Source: Brytella acorum (GTDB lineage: Bacteria; Pseudomonadota; Alphaproteobacteria; Acetobacterales; Acetobacteraceae). Taken from it: a DNA stretch of 64,000 nucleotides. The notes beneath the pieces were generated by a model. It ran no database searches, had not been told where the DNA came from, and was given only the letters and a program-made list of their open reading frames with translations. A program made the position numbers and the translations under genes. How positions within the stretch are numbered: the first letter of the stretch is position 1; each line of letters opens with the position of its first letter. Location of the stretch: positions 62,001 through 126,000 of the forward strand of contig NZ_JARBJP010000003.1 in NCBI RefSeq assembly GCF_029309905.1, written 5' to 3'. Below, in pieces: positions 8,676 through 16,561 of the stretch.

Positions 8676-11104
8676 GGCATCGCTCCTTCCCGAAGAAGAT
8701 CGGCCGCCCACATGACGCCACGCGCCTCGAACCAGGCTGGGAGAAAGCCGGCCCGCCCATGTTCCACCAGCATCGCGTCGATCAGCCGGTGGTCGTCCTT
8801 GCCGGAGGCGGCGCACAGGGCGAGTGCCACCGGCCCGAGCCCCAGTTCGAAGAGGCGATTTCCCCGCTGGGTCTGGCAGTAATATTCCCGCTTCGACGCC
8901 GCGCGGGCGATAATGGCGATCTGTCGGTCGTTCAGCCCAAAATCGCGGTAGATGGCCGCGATCTGCGGCTCAATGGCCCGTTCATTGGGCAGGAAGATCC
9001 GCGTCGGGCAACTTTCCACCACAGCCGGGGCAATGCGGGAATTGGCGATGTCCGACAGGGACTGGGTGGCGAAAATCACCGACGCATTCTTCTTGCGCAG
9101 GGTTTTCAGCCACTCCCGAAGCTGGCCAGCAAAGTCCCCGTCATCCAGAACCAGCCAGCCCTCATCAATGACCAGCAGGGTCGGACGGCCATCCAGCCGT
9201 CCTTCGATCCGATGAAACAGGTAGGACAACACGGACGATGCCGCCCCGGACCCGATCAGCCCTTCCGTTTCAAACACCACGACATCGGCGTCACCCAGCC
9301 GCTCGGTGTCCGCATCCAGCAGGCGGCCATAGGGACCACCCAGGCAATATGCCGCCATTGCCTGCTTCAGGGCGTTGGACTGGAGAAGTGCTACCATACC
9401 TGACAGGGTCCGCTCCTGAACGGGCGACGACGCCAGGGAGTTCAGCGCCGACCAGAGGTGAGACTTCACCTCGGGGGTCAGCGTTACCCCTTCACCGACA
9501 AGGATCTGCCCCAGCCATTCCGTGGCCCATTTGCGCTCGTCGGGATCGTCAATCCTTGCCAGCGGCTGAAGGGAGACGGCGGAATGCCCATCGCCCTCGT
9601 CCGTCAGCCCGCCTCCAAGATCGTGCCAGTCCCCGTCCATCGCCATCGTCGCCGCACGCATGGACCCGCCGAAATCGAAGGCGAAAATCTGCGATCCCGC
9701 ATAACGCCGAAACTGGAGCGCCATCAGCGCCAGCAGCACGGATTTGCCCGCCCCTGTTGGTCCTGCGATCAGCGTGTGGCCGACATCGCCGACATGGAGC
9801 GAGAAACGAAACGGTGTAGCGCCCGCCGTCCTGCCGTAGAAAAGAGGCGGGGCGTTGAAGTGGGTGTCGCGCTCCGGTCCAGCCCACACCGCTGACAGCG
9901 GAATCATATGCGCCAGGTTCAACGTCGAGACGGGTGGCTGGCGCACATTGGCATAGATATGGCCGGGAAGAGAGCCGAGCCATGCCTCCACGGCGTTGAG
10001 GCTTTCCGCCATGCAAGTGAAGTCGCGGCCCTGGATGATCTTTTCGACCAAACGGAGTTTTTCTGTAGCGATGGAAGCGGAACCATCCCAGACCGTTACC
10101 GTGGCGGTGATGTAGGCCTGCCCGACGTCATCAGCACCGAGGGACTGCAAGGCAAGGTCCGCATCCGCCGCCTTGTTGGCGGCGTCGTTATCCACCAGAA
10201 CCGACGCCTCGTTGGTCATCACCTCCCGAACAATCGCCGTAATGCTCTTGCGCTTTGCGAACCACTGGCGACGGATTTTTATCAGCACTTTCGTCGCATC
10301 CGTCTTGTCCAGCAGGATGGCACGGGTTGACCAGCGATAGGGCATCGCCAGCCGGTTCAGGTCATCCAGGATTCCGGGAAAGGTCCGCGACGGGAAACCG
10401 GTGATCGTCAGCGTTTTCAGGAAGGCATCGCCGAGTTTCGGCTCCAACCCGCCCGAAAGCGGCTGATCGACCAGCAGCGCGTCAAGATGCATCGGGATTT
10501 CCGGCACCCGGACACGCTGGTTCCGCGTCGAAATGGTCGAATGTAAATAGGTCAGCGTTTCACCGTCATTGAGCCAGGTGGCCTCGGGCATGAAACCGTC
10601 CAGCAACGCCAGCATCCGGTCGGAGCGATCCACGAACGCATGGAGTATGCCGTGTGGGTCCGGCCCTTCGCGCTCCCTGCCCTCGAACAGGAACCGGGCA
10701 GCCCGGTCGGACGATTCCGCCGGTGGCAGCCAGACCAGGGTCAGGAAATACCGGCTCTCGAAATGCGCGCCCTCATCCTCGAACTGCTCACGCCGTTCCA
10801 GATCGACCATGTGCGAGGCGGCATCCGGGAAATCGCTCTCGGGATAGAGTGTGGCCGGGACGCGCTGCGCCTCGACGAACACCGCCCATCCGGAGCCCAG
10901 ACGGCGGAGATTACTGTTGAGCCGTGCGGTGACACCGACCAGTTCGGCAGGCGTGGCGCTATCCATATCGGGACCACGGATGCGCGCCGTGCGCTGGAAG
11001 CTGCCGTCCTTGTTCAGGACGACGCCTTTCTCCACGAGCACGGCCCATGGGAGAAAATCCGACAGGAGGGCGGCGCGATTGCGATATTCGCCAAGGGACA
11101 TCAT
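8672..11104 (-). CDS. trbE: TrbE / VirB4-type conjugation ATPase
   Basis: Cytoplasmic, membrane-associated ATPase that powers channel assembly and pilus biogenesis. From the ATG at 11104 (MMSLGEYRN) it is 810 residues. The N-terminal CagE/VirB4 domain is followed by a RecA-like domain with Walker A GPTGAGKSVLL (about residue 440) and Walker B TLLVIDEGWLVL (about 650). The frame stays open upstream, but the extra residues run towards trbD and look non-coding. It follows trbD by 13 nt and overlaps trbJ by 4 nt. Confidence 0.94.
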   Translation of the reverse strand: MMSLGEYRNRAALLSDFLPWAVLVEKGVVLNKDGSFQRTARIRGPDMDSATPAELVGVTARLNSNLRRLGSGWAVFVEAQRVPATLYPESDFPDAASHMVDLERREQFEDEGAHFESRYFLTLVWLPPAESSDRAARFLFEGREREGPDPHGILHAFVDRSDRMLALLDGFMPEATWLNDGETLTYLHSTISTRNQRVRVPEIPMHLDALLVDQPLSGGLEPKLGDAFLKTLTITGFPSRTFPGILDDLNRLAMPYRWSTRAILLDKTDATKVLIKIRRQWFAKRKSITAIVREVMTNEASVLVDNDAANKAADADLALQSLGADDVGQAYITATVTVWDGSASIATEKLRLVEKIIQGRDFTCMAESLNAVEAWLGSLPGHIYANVRQPPVSTLNLAHMIPLSAVWAGPERDTHFNAPPLFYGRTAGATPFRFSLHVGDVGHTLIAGPTGAGKSVLLALMALQFRRYAGSQIFAFDFGGSMRAATMAMDGDWHDLGGGLTDEGDGHSAVSLQPLARIDDPDERKWATEWLGQILVGEGVTLTPEVKSHLWSALNSLASSPVQERTLSGMVALLQSNALKQAMAAYCLGGPYGRLLDADTERLGDADVVVFETEGLIGSGAASSVLSYLFHRIEGRLDGRPTLLVIDEGWLVLDDGDFAGQLREWLKTLRKKNASVIFATQSLSDIANSRIAPAVVESCPTRIFLPNERAIEPQIAAIYRDFGLNDRQIAIIARAASKREYYCQTQRGNRLFELGLGPVALALCAASGKDDHRLIDAMLVEHGRAGFLPAWFEARGVMWAADLLREGAMP

Positions 11105-11117
11105 CGCCCTGCCCTCC

Positions 11118-11393
11118 CTACGCCCGCAGCCAGGCGGGGTAACGGAGATGTCGCCGCCCGACCTCGATGAACAGCGGATCACGCTTCGCCCCCCAGACCG
11201 CGAGCCCGTGGCCCACGATCCAGAATGCGGCTCCGATCAGCCAGAGCCGCAGGCCCAGCGCGATCGCGGCGGCCAGCGTGCCATTGGCGATGGCGACGGC
11301 ACGGGGCGCACCACCCAGCAGGATGGGATCGGTCAGCGAGCGATGCACCGGGACATGGAACCCCGGCAACGCGTCATCGTCATATCCCGCCAT
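11118..11393 (-). CDS. trbD: TrbD / VirB3-type membrane protein
   Basis: Protein of 91 residues starting MAGYDDDALPGFHVPVH. It has one or two membrane helices in the middle (VAIANGTLAAAIALGL and LWLIGAAFWIVGHGLAVW) and a basic C-terminus (KRDPLFIEVGRRHLRYPAW), as in TrbD/VirB3. The ATG at 11393 is chosen because it abuts the trbC stop; the same frame is open further upstream inside trbC. VirB3 partners the VirB4 ATPase, encoded next. Confidence 0.92.
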   Translation of the reverse strand: MAGYDDDALPGFHVPVHRSLTDPILLGGAPRAVAIANGTLAAAIALGLRLWLIGAAFWIVGHGLAVWGAKRDPLFIEVGRRHLRYPAWLRA

Positions 11394-11725
11394 CAGATCA
11401 GTGCTCCGCCGGAGAACGAGAAGAACGACAGGAAGAACGAGCTGGCGGCGAAAGCGATGGACAGGCCGAAGACGATCTGGATCAGGCGGCGGAACCCACC
11501 CGATGTTTCCCCGAACGCCAGGGTCAGACCCGTGACCGTGATGATGATCACCGAGATGATCTTGGCGACCGGTCCCTGCACGGATTCCAGAATCTGGTTG
11601 AGCGGCTCCTCCCACGGCATGTCGGAGCCCGACGCCAGGGCCGAGGAGCACCATGCGATGGACAGCAGCAGCATGGTGGAGAGGACAGGCGCGTGCCGAC
11701 GCACACGGAACAGCGTGAGGTTCAT
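11393..11725 (-). CDS. trbC: TrbC / VirB2-type conjugative pilin
   Basis: Prepilin of 110 residues. A long signal sequence (VLSTMLLLSIAWCSSALASGSDM, cleavage probably after ALA) is followed by two hydrophobic helices (KIISVIIITVTGLTLAFG and LIQIVFGLSIAFAASSFFLSFF) separated by a short Gly/Arg-containing loop, the VirB2/TrbC arrangement. It would be the main pilus subunit; cyclisation by the TraF-type peptidase encoded at 45457 is known for IncP TrbC and is plausible here. It sits 2 nt after trbB. Confidence 0.93.
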   Translation of the reverse strand: MNLTLFRVRRHAPVLSTMLLLSIAWCSSALASGSDMPWEEPLNQILESVQGPVAKIISVIIITVTGLTLAFGETSGGFRRLIQIVFGLSIAFAASSFFLSFFSFSGGALI

Positions 11726-11727
11726 TT

Positions 11728-12699
11728 CTAATCTCCATCGGTATCGATTGAATGAATGCGATAGGCACCAGTGCCGGGATCAATCCCGTCCACGGTGGCG
11801 AGTTCGGACAGGCGACGGGCCGTCCCGCGTCCAGACAGGACAGCGATCACGTCAATGGTTTCCGCGATCATGGCGCGTGGCACCGTGACCACCGCTTCCT
11901 GGATCAGTTGTTCCAGACGATACAGGGCAGCCAGCACCGATCCGGCGTGCAGCGTGCCGATACCGCCCGGATGGCCAGTACCCCATGCCTTGACCAGATC
12001 AAGGGCCTCGGCCCCACGTACCTCACCGATGGGGATACGGTCGGGACGCAGGCGGAGACCGGACCGGACGAGATCCGACAGGGTGATGACGCCCTCACGG
12101 GTGCGCAGGGCGATGAGATTGGGCGCCGTGCATTGCAGTTCGCGCGTGTCCTCGATCAGCACGATGCGATCGCCGGTTTTCGCAACCTCGGCCAGGAGGG
12201 CATTGACCAGCGTGGTCTTGCCCGTCGATGTGCCGCCCGCGACCAGAATGTTCCTCCGTTCCGTGACAGCGCGGCGCAGGAATGCCGCCTCGTCCGTTGT
12301 CATGATCGCGGCCTCGACATAGTCGTCGAGGGTGAACACGGCGACAGCGGGCTTGCGGATCGCGAAACTTGGGGCGGTCACAACGGGCGGCAGCAATCCC
12401 TCAAACCGTTCGCCAGTCGGCAATTCCGCCGATACGCGCGGGGCTGCCTCATGCACCTCCGCCCCGACATGGTGTGCGACCAGGCGGACGATGCGCTCGG
12501 CATCGGCTGGTGCAATCACATCACCCGTATCAGCCAGCCCCTCAGACAGACGGTCGACCCACAGCCGCCCATCGGGGTTGAGCATCAGCTCGACCACAGC
12601 CGCATCGGCAAGGTGCCCGGCGATCGCAGGCCCCATCGCCGTACGCAGCATGGAAATGCTCCGTACCCTTGCCCCTTGGTTGATGGCGGAAACCGACAT
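11728..12699 (-). CDS. trbB: TrbB / VirB11-type conjugation ATPase
   Basis: Hexameric secretion ATPase of 323 residues. The N-terminal domain is followed by a RecA-like domain with Walker [16 protein letters not shown] (about 157-171), an Asp box ([12 protein letters not shown]), Walker B-like [18 protein letters not shown] and a His box ([13 protein letters not shown]). It switches the channel between pilus assembly and DNA transport. It is first in the trbBCDEJLFGI run, 146 bp downstream of the ribbon-helix-helix gene. That spacer carries a motif also found upstream of traG (12822-12843). Confidence 0.95.
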   Translation of the reverse strand: MSVSAINQGARVRSISMLRTAMGPAIAGHLADAAVVELMLNPDGRLWVDRLSEGLADTGDVIAPADAERIVRLVAHHVGAEVHEAAPRVSAELPTGERFEGLLPPVVTAPSFAIRKPAVAVFTLDDYVEAAIMTTDEAAFLRRAVTERRNILVAGGTSTGKTTLVNALLAEVAKTGDRIVLIEDTRELQCTAPNLIALRTREGVITLSDLVRSGLRLRPDRIPIGEVRGAEALDLVKAWGTGHPGGIGTLHAGSVLAALYRLEQLIQEAVVTVPRAMIAETIDVIAVLSGRGTARRLSELATVDGIDPGTGAYRIHSIDTDGD

Positions 12700-12821
12700 G
12701 ATCTTCCCCGGTATAAGCCGAGCGCGATGGGCGCACGGCGACGGGGATCATTAGGAAAGGCAGGAAACGGGGCGGTTCAACAAGAATTCAGGCGTCGTAG
12801 AAACGCAGCGAGACGGAGGGC

Positions 12822-12843
12822 AAAAATACTTGCGGGGTGCGAA
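12822..12843 (-). promoter_or_regulatory. Conserved motif upstream of trbB, shared with traG
   Basis: A 22-nt stretch (plus strand AAAAATACTTGCG, two variable bases, GTGCG, then AA) matches the sequence at 15384-15405 at 20 positions. It lies 123 bp before trbB; the other copy lies 93 bp before traG. A common operator or promoter part for the two transfer transcripts is the simplest reading. The binding protein is unknown. Confidence 0.5.
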
Positions 12844-12845
12844 AA

Positions 12846-13292
12846 TTACGACTCCGGATCATCCTGTGCGGCGGGGTCCGAAACGTCCTCCGGAATTTCC
12901 TGCTGGAGTCGTGGTCCCTGAGCCAGCCTGCGGCCGAGGGCCGCGACGAAATTATCGTAGCGCGCTCCGGCTTGTGCCCGCGCTGCCTTGGCGGCCGGTT
13001 CGGGAAGTGGCGGGGTCGTGGTCAGCCAAAAGCGGATGAACAGCGCCAGGGTCTCCACCGTGATGCCAATATCACGCTCCAGCCGCGCGAGGCGCCGGTC
13101 CTGCCGGTCGAGACGCTTCGATGTGGCAGCCTCGCGGCGCTCCTCGCCATCGGGCGAAAGGAAGGAGGCGACAGCGGCCTCGACGATCAGCGACATCGGC
13201 TGCGCGCGTCGCGCGGCATAGGCGGACAGAGTCTTCATCACCTCGGGATCGAGATAGACGGAGATCTGGGCCTTCTTTTTCGGCATTGCCAT
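12846..13292 (-). CDS. Ribbon-helix-helix (CopG-like) protein between traG and trbB
   Basis: Protein of 148 residues. The N-terminus (MAMPKKKAQISVYLDPEVMKTL) has the beta-strand plus helix signature of ribbon-helix-helix DNA-binding proteins, followed by a basic coiled-coil-like stretch (EERREAATSKRLDRQDRRLARLERDI) and a variable tail. The start at 13292 is preferred over 13286 because a GAGG ribosome-binding site lies 5 nt upstream. It begins 7 nt after the traG stop. A CopG gene in this position is standard in trb-type elements, and control of the transfer operon is a likely role. Confidence 0.85.
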   Translation of the reverse strand: MAMPKKKAQISVYLDPEVMKTLSAYAARRAQPMSLIVEAAVASFLSPDGEERREAATSKRLDRQDRRLARLERDIGITVETLALFIRFWLTTTPPLPEPAAKAARAQAGARYDNFVAALGRRLAQGPRLQQEIPEDVSDPAAQDDPES

Positions 13293-13299
13293 TGCGGCC

Positions 13300-15291
13300 T
13301 CACAACTCAAGCTCATCGCCACGGTCGAGCGACGCCTGCCGGGCGACACCGCGCATGAGATCATTCATCCGGTTGTTGCGGGGCGCGATGTCGTCGAATT
13401 CATCGACCGGATCGGGCGTGAACTCGTTCTCCATCGGCTCCTTTTTCTCGACAGTGCCTTCGTCCAGTTCGGGCTGATGGCGCCGGGCGGACTGCTTCGG
13501 GTCTTCTTCCTCGTCCTCCACTGTCCGCGTTTCGGCCGCCGCATCGGGTGCCGGCGGCCTGGGTGGGAGGGGGCGGCGGCTCCAGTCGTCCGGGCACCCG
13601 TCCTTCGGGGGCGTAGGCTTTGGCGGTGGCAGAATGCGTTCCTGGAAGCGCGCATCCTCGAAGTAACGGGCCTTCTTCGCACGGATCGGATACAGCCCGG
13701 AGACCATGACGATCTCGTCCGCTGGCGGGAGCTGCATGACTTCTCCCGCCGTCAGCAGCGGGCGTGCCGTCTCCGAGCGCGAAACCATCAGATGGCCCAG
13801 CCAAGGCGAAAGACGGTGGCCCGCGTAGTTCTTCATCGCCTTCATCTCGGTGGCGGTTCCGAGCGCGTCGGAGACACGTTTGGCCGTCCGTTCGTCGTTG
13901 GTGGCGAAGCTCACGCGGACATGGCAGTTGTCGAGGATCGAATTGTTCGGCCCGTAGGCCCGCTCGATCTGGTTGAGGGACTGGGCGATCAGGAAGCTCT
14001 TGATCCGGTAGCCCGCCATGAAGGCCAGCGCCGATTCAAAGAAATCCAGACGCCCGAGGGCCGGGAATTCGTCGAGCATCAGCAGCACACGCCGCCGCCG
14101 CGCCGCAGCATCAAGATCTTCTGTCAGCCTCCGGCCGATCTGGTTCAGCACCAGACGGATCAGCGGCTTGGTGCGGCTGATGTCAGACGGTGGCACGGTA
14201 AGGTAGAGCGTCACCGGGCGATCGGCGCCGACGATGTCGGCGATCCGCCATTCGCAGCGCCGCGTCACCTCCGCGACCACCGGGTCGCGATAGAGGCCGA
14301 GGAAGGACATGGCTGTGGACAACACGCCCGAGCGCTCGTTGGGGGACTTGTTCAGCAGTTCGCGCGCGGCCGAGGCCACGACGGGATGCGGGCCGGCATC
14401 GCCAAGATGCTTCGTCCGCATCATCGCTGACAGCGTGGTGGCGATCGGGCGCTTCGGGTCCGACAGGAAATTGGCGACACCGGCCAGAGTCTTGTCGGGC
14501 TCGGCATAGAGGACATGCAGGATGGCGCCGACGAGAAGGGAGTGCGAAGTCTTCTCCCAGTGGTTGCGCTTCTCCAGGCTGCCTTCCGGGTCTACGAGGA
14601 TATCGGCGACGTTCTGGGCATCACGGACTTCCCACTCCCCGCGCCGAATCTCCAGCAAAGGATTATAGGCGGACGAGGCTGCGTTGGTGGGATCGAACAA
14701 CACGACACGTCCGAAACGGGCGCGGAATCCCGCCGTCAGCTCCCAGTTCTCACCCTTGATGTCGTGGACGATGGCCGAACCGGGCCAGGTCAGGAGCGTG
14801 GGGATGACCATGCCGACACCCTTGCCGCTGCGCGTTGGTGCGAAGGTCAGGACGTGCTCTGGCCCGTCATGCCGCAGGTACTCTTGACGATAGCGGCCTA
14901 GTACCACGCCGTCGGGGTCAAGTAGGCCGGCCTGGGCGATCTCCTTGGCGTCAGCCCAACGGGCCGAGCCATATGTCTCGATCCGCTTCGCCTCGCGCGC
15001 GCGCCAGACCGATAGCCCGATCGCAGTGACCGCAGCCAGGATGCCGCCCGACGCGGCGATATAGGCACCCCGTGCGAAGACCTCCGGCGCATAGGCGTCA
15101 TACGCATACCACCACCAGAAGAACGCGGGCGGAAAGTAGAATGGGAACCGCAGGATTACGAACCAGGGTCGCCCGAGTTCAGCCTGGAAGGCCAGCTTCC
15201 AAGCGATCCATTCGGTCGCAGTCCACATGGTCAGCAGGACGATCGCCAAGACGACGATGATCTGCCCCCAAAGAATCTTGGTGCCCGACAT
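13300..15291 (-). CDS. traG: TraG / VirD4-type coupling protein
   Basis: Coupling ATPase of 663 residues that brings the relaxase-DNA complex to the mating channel. Two N-terminal membrane helices (IIVVLAIVLLTMWTATEW and the FPFYFPPAFFWWWYAYDAY region) and a third hydrophobic segment near 75-95 precede the nucleotide-binding domain. Walker A is TFAPTRSGKGVGMVIP (about 147-162) and Walker B is VLLMLDEFPALGRL (about 395). The last 120 residues are acidic and Pro-rich. It starts the transfer operon on this side and is preceded by a long non-coding segment. Confidence 0.95.
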   Translation of the reverse strand: MSGTKILWGQIIVVLAIVLLTMWTATEWIAWKLAFQAELGRPWFVILRFPFYFPPAFFWWWYAYDAYAPEVFARGAYIAASGGILAAVTAIGLSVWRAREAKRIETYGSARWADAKEIAQAGLLDPDGVVLGRYRQEYLRHDGPEHVLTFAPTRSGKGVGMVIPTLLTWPGSAIVHDIKGENWELTAGFRARFGRVVLFDPTNAASSAYNPLLEIRRGEWEVRDAQNVADILVDPEGSLEKRNHWEKTSHSLLVGAILHVLYAEPDKTLAGVANFLSDPKRPIATTLSAMMRTKHLGDAGPHPVVASAARELLNKSPNERSGVLSTAMSFLGLYRDPVVAEVTRRCEWRIADIVGADRPVTLYLTVPPSDISRTKPLIRLVLNQIGRRLTEDLDAAARRRRVLLMLDEFPALGRLDFFESALAFMAGYRIKSFLIAQSLNQIERAYGPNNSILDNCHVRVSFATNDERTAKRVSDALGTATEMKAMKNYAGHRLSPWLGHLMVSRSETARPLLTAGEVMQLPPADEIVMVSGLYPIRAKKARYFEDARFQERILPPPKPTPPKDGCPDDWSRRPLPPRPPAPDAAAETRTVEDEEEDPKQSARRHQPELDEGTVEKKEPMENEFTPDPVDEFDDIAPRNNRMNDLMRGVARQASLDRGDELEL

Positions 15292-15383
15292 CGGGAGCCC
15301 TCCCTTTTAGAGGAGGAAGGAACGGCGGATTCCTGCGTTCAAGTGCTTTTAAGCGTTGTTCGCAGCCGGGCAAACCAGAGCGA

Positions 15384-15405
15384 AAAAATACTTGCGCTGT
15401 GCGGA
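15384..15405 (-). promoter_or_regulatory. Conserved motif upstream of traG, shared with trbB
   Basis: Plus-strand AAAAATACTTGCG, two variable bases, GTGCG, then GA. It is the partner of the motif at 12822-12843 (20 of 22 positions identical) and lies 93 bp before the traG ATG. The two copies mark the leaders of the two transfer transcripts. Confidence 0.5.
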
Positions 15406-15734
15406 CAAGGTCCGCCCAGCCGATCCTGGGACACACCGGTAGCAGGCGATTCGGAGATAGGGCTGAGCTTCAAAATTACGGTGACGGCAATGACAATGAG
15501 GAATGGACGATCGGCAGCGCAGCCTGCATCGGATGGAAAATATGTTAAAAAGAATAGGAATTATTGGAAATATAGAGACATGGAATTTCTTTTTAGAAGA
15601 ATAGCAGAGTATAGGAACTTCTGAATACAGTGTTGGTCAAAGCAGAGAATGCTACGACTTCATTAATCAATACTCGCTTCATCTCCAAACTTTTTGCCGA
15701 GTTGACGGATATGCATCGCGAAGGTGCAGCGCGC

Positions 15735-15773
15735 ACGCGCGCTTACGTAAGGGTGACATGGGGATATCCCATG
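15735..15773 (-). other. Possible oriT-like palindromic site
   Basis: The minus strand reads CTTACGTAAGCGCGCGTGC through 15751-15733, preceded by the near-palindrome CATGGG/CCCATG. The GTAAGCGCGC core resembles the GTAAGTGCGC nick region of IncQ/MOB-Q plasmids (recalled, not searched). It could be a captured transfer origin; the relaxase present (42407-44146) may or may not use it. Confidence 0.3.
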
Positions 15774-15788
15774 TGCTATCCTGAAATC

Positions 15789-15968
15789 AGCGTGTCGAAA
15801 CGCTTTTTTGCAACTGGGCGGCCTCCTATGTCGGGTGGCCTGCCGAATAGAACACCCGGACCTACGGTCCTGCGGTGAACAGCTTTGGCTGTTCTCAGCA
15901 GGGGAATAGGCAGGAGGTGGCTACGCCCAGTGCAAAACACCTTTCGACCCGCCCGACGCCAGGCGGGT
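15789..15968. ncRNA. Candidate structured RNA or folded single-strand DNA element
   Basis: Nested inverted repeats. Outer arms are TTTTGCA-a-CTGGGCG (15806-15820) and CGCCCAG-TGCAAAA (15924-15937), 14 pairs with one bulge. Inside these are CCTCCT (15822-15827) with AGGAGG (15912-15917), GGGTG (15833-15837) with CACCC (15853-15857), GGACC-TAC-GGTCC (15858-15870), CCTGC (15869-15873) with GCAGG (15898-15902), and GAACAGC-tttg-GCTGTTC (15877-15894). Small hairpins flank it: AGCGT/ACGCT before a T-run (15789-15809) and ACCCGCC/GGCGGGT (15947-15968). No family could be assigned by eye. Which strand is used is open. Confidence 0.45.
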
Positions 15969-16031
15969 ACGGGGAGTCACGCCCTCAATTCGCTTCCGTC
16001 GTCGTCATGTCGTGCGAGACGGAGAGCGGAT

Positions 16032-16262
16032 TTGGCGATAGAAAACGATGACGAAACTTCCGATAAGTGTTCTGCGTCAGACATGGCAGACGCCTTGATC
16101 CGATCCTTCGGATGGAGTGGAGCGCGGAACAAAGCGCATACGCATGTCTTGCGATGTGTTGACGCGGGTCAGAGCGACAGCGCGCAATTCTGGATGAATG
16201 TACGAAATATCGTGGATCACCTCATGACGTTGGGGCCGCAGGACCGTGACTTAATTCACTGA
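16032..16262 (+). CDS. Small hypothetical protein upstream of the NepR-like gene
   Basis: Predicted 76-residue protein with a TTG start preceded by GGAGAG at a 5-nt spacing; the alternative ATG at 16083 would give 59 residues (MADALIRSFGWSGARNKAHTHVLRCVDAG...). The region after 16083 reads like a small helical globular protein (SAQFWMNVRNIVDHL). Upstream codons in the same frame fall in the folded non-coding segment and are excluded. It ends 23 nt before the NepR-like gene, suggesting co-transcription. Function unknown. Confidence 0.5.
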   Translation: MAIENDDETSDKCSASDMADALIRSFGWSGARNKAHTHVLRCVDAGQSDSAQFWMNVRNIVDHLMTLGPQDRDLIH

Positions 16263-16285
16263 TCGGTCATGGAAGGTATTCGGAG

Positions 16286-16486
16286 ATGGACATCGAGTCT
16301 GAGGACCAGATCGTCAAATTCTGGATAAAACAGCATTTTCGTGCGCGGTTTGGTAGCATTATCAATGAGCCCGTTCCTGATGCACTTCTAGGTCTTCTTC
16401 GTGAATCGAACGAGTGTACAGACTTTGAAATTCCTGATGATCGGCCGCATCCTAACCGACCGACATCCACCGCACAGGAAGGTTAG
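16286..16486 (+). CDS. NepR-like anti-sigma factor (orphan)
   Basis: Protein of 66 residues. The core (IKQHFRARFGSIINEPVPDALLGLL) matches the NepR signature, two helices joined by an EP-x-PD segment. NepR binds and silences the EcfG sigma factor of the alphaproteobacterial general stress response until phosphorylated PhyR removes it. No phyR, ecfG or stress kinase gene is nearby, so this copy would act on host factors if functional. GGAG sits directly before the ATG and GGAAGG lies 9 nt upstream. It is convergent with the czcA end. Assignment rests on the short motif. Confidence 0.68.
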   Translation: MDIESEDQIVKFWIKQHFRARFGSIINEPVPDALLGLLRESNECTDFEIPDDRPHPNRPTSTAQEG

Positions 16487-16561
16487 TGTGGGATGCAAAC
16501 GCCATGGTTGGCGGCAACGGTGAAATGAAGTAGTCACAAAAGGCTCGTATGTCCTCTGAAT

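Larger units (their letters stand above)
15292..16031. other. Gene-free, highly structured segment (740 bp)
   Basis: No convincing gene. The left half (15500-15700) is AT-rich compared with its neighbours. The right half holds a 10-bp palindrome CTTACGTAAG (15742-15751), a near-palindrome CATGGG-GATAT-CCCATG (15757-15773) and a nested set of inverted repeats from 15789 to 15968, described separately. Open frames here have no family resemblance. Confidence 0.6.

Noticed and set aside
15630-15878. Open frame in the gap before the NepR-like gene
   Set aside because: It crosses the palindromes and part of the folded element and lacks protein-like composition.
15789-15968. Retron msr/msd or integron attC site
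   Set aside because: Outer arms and hairpins are superficially similar, but no reverse transcriptase is encoded nearby and the GTTRRRY/RYYYAAC attC ends are absent.
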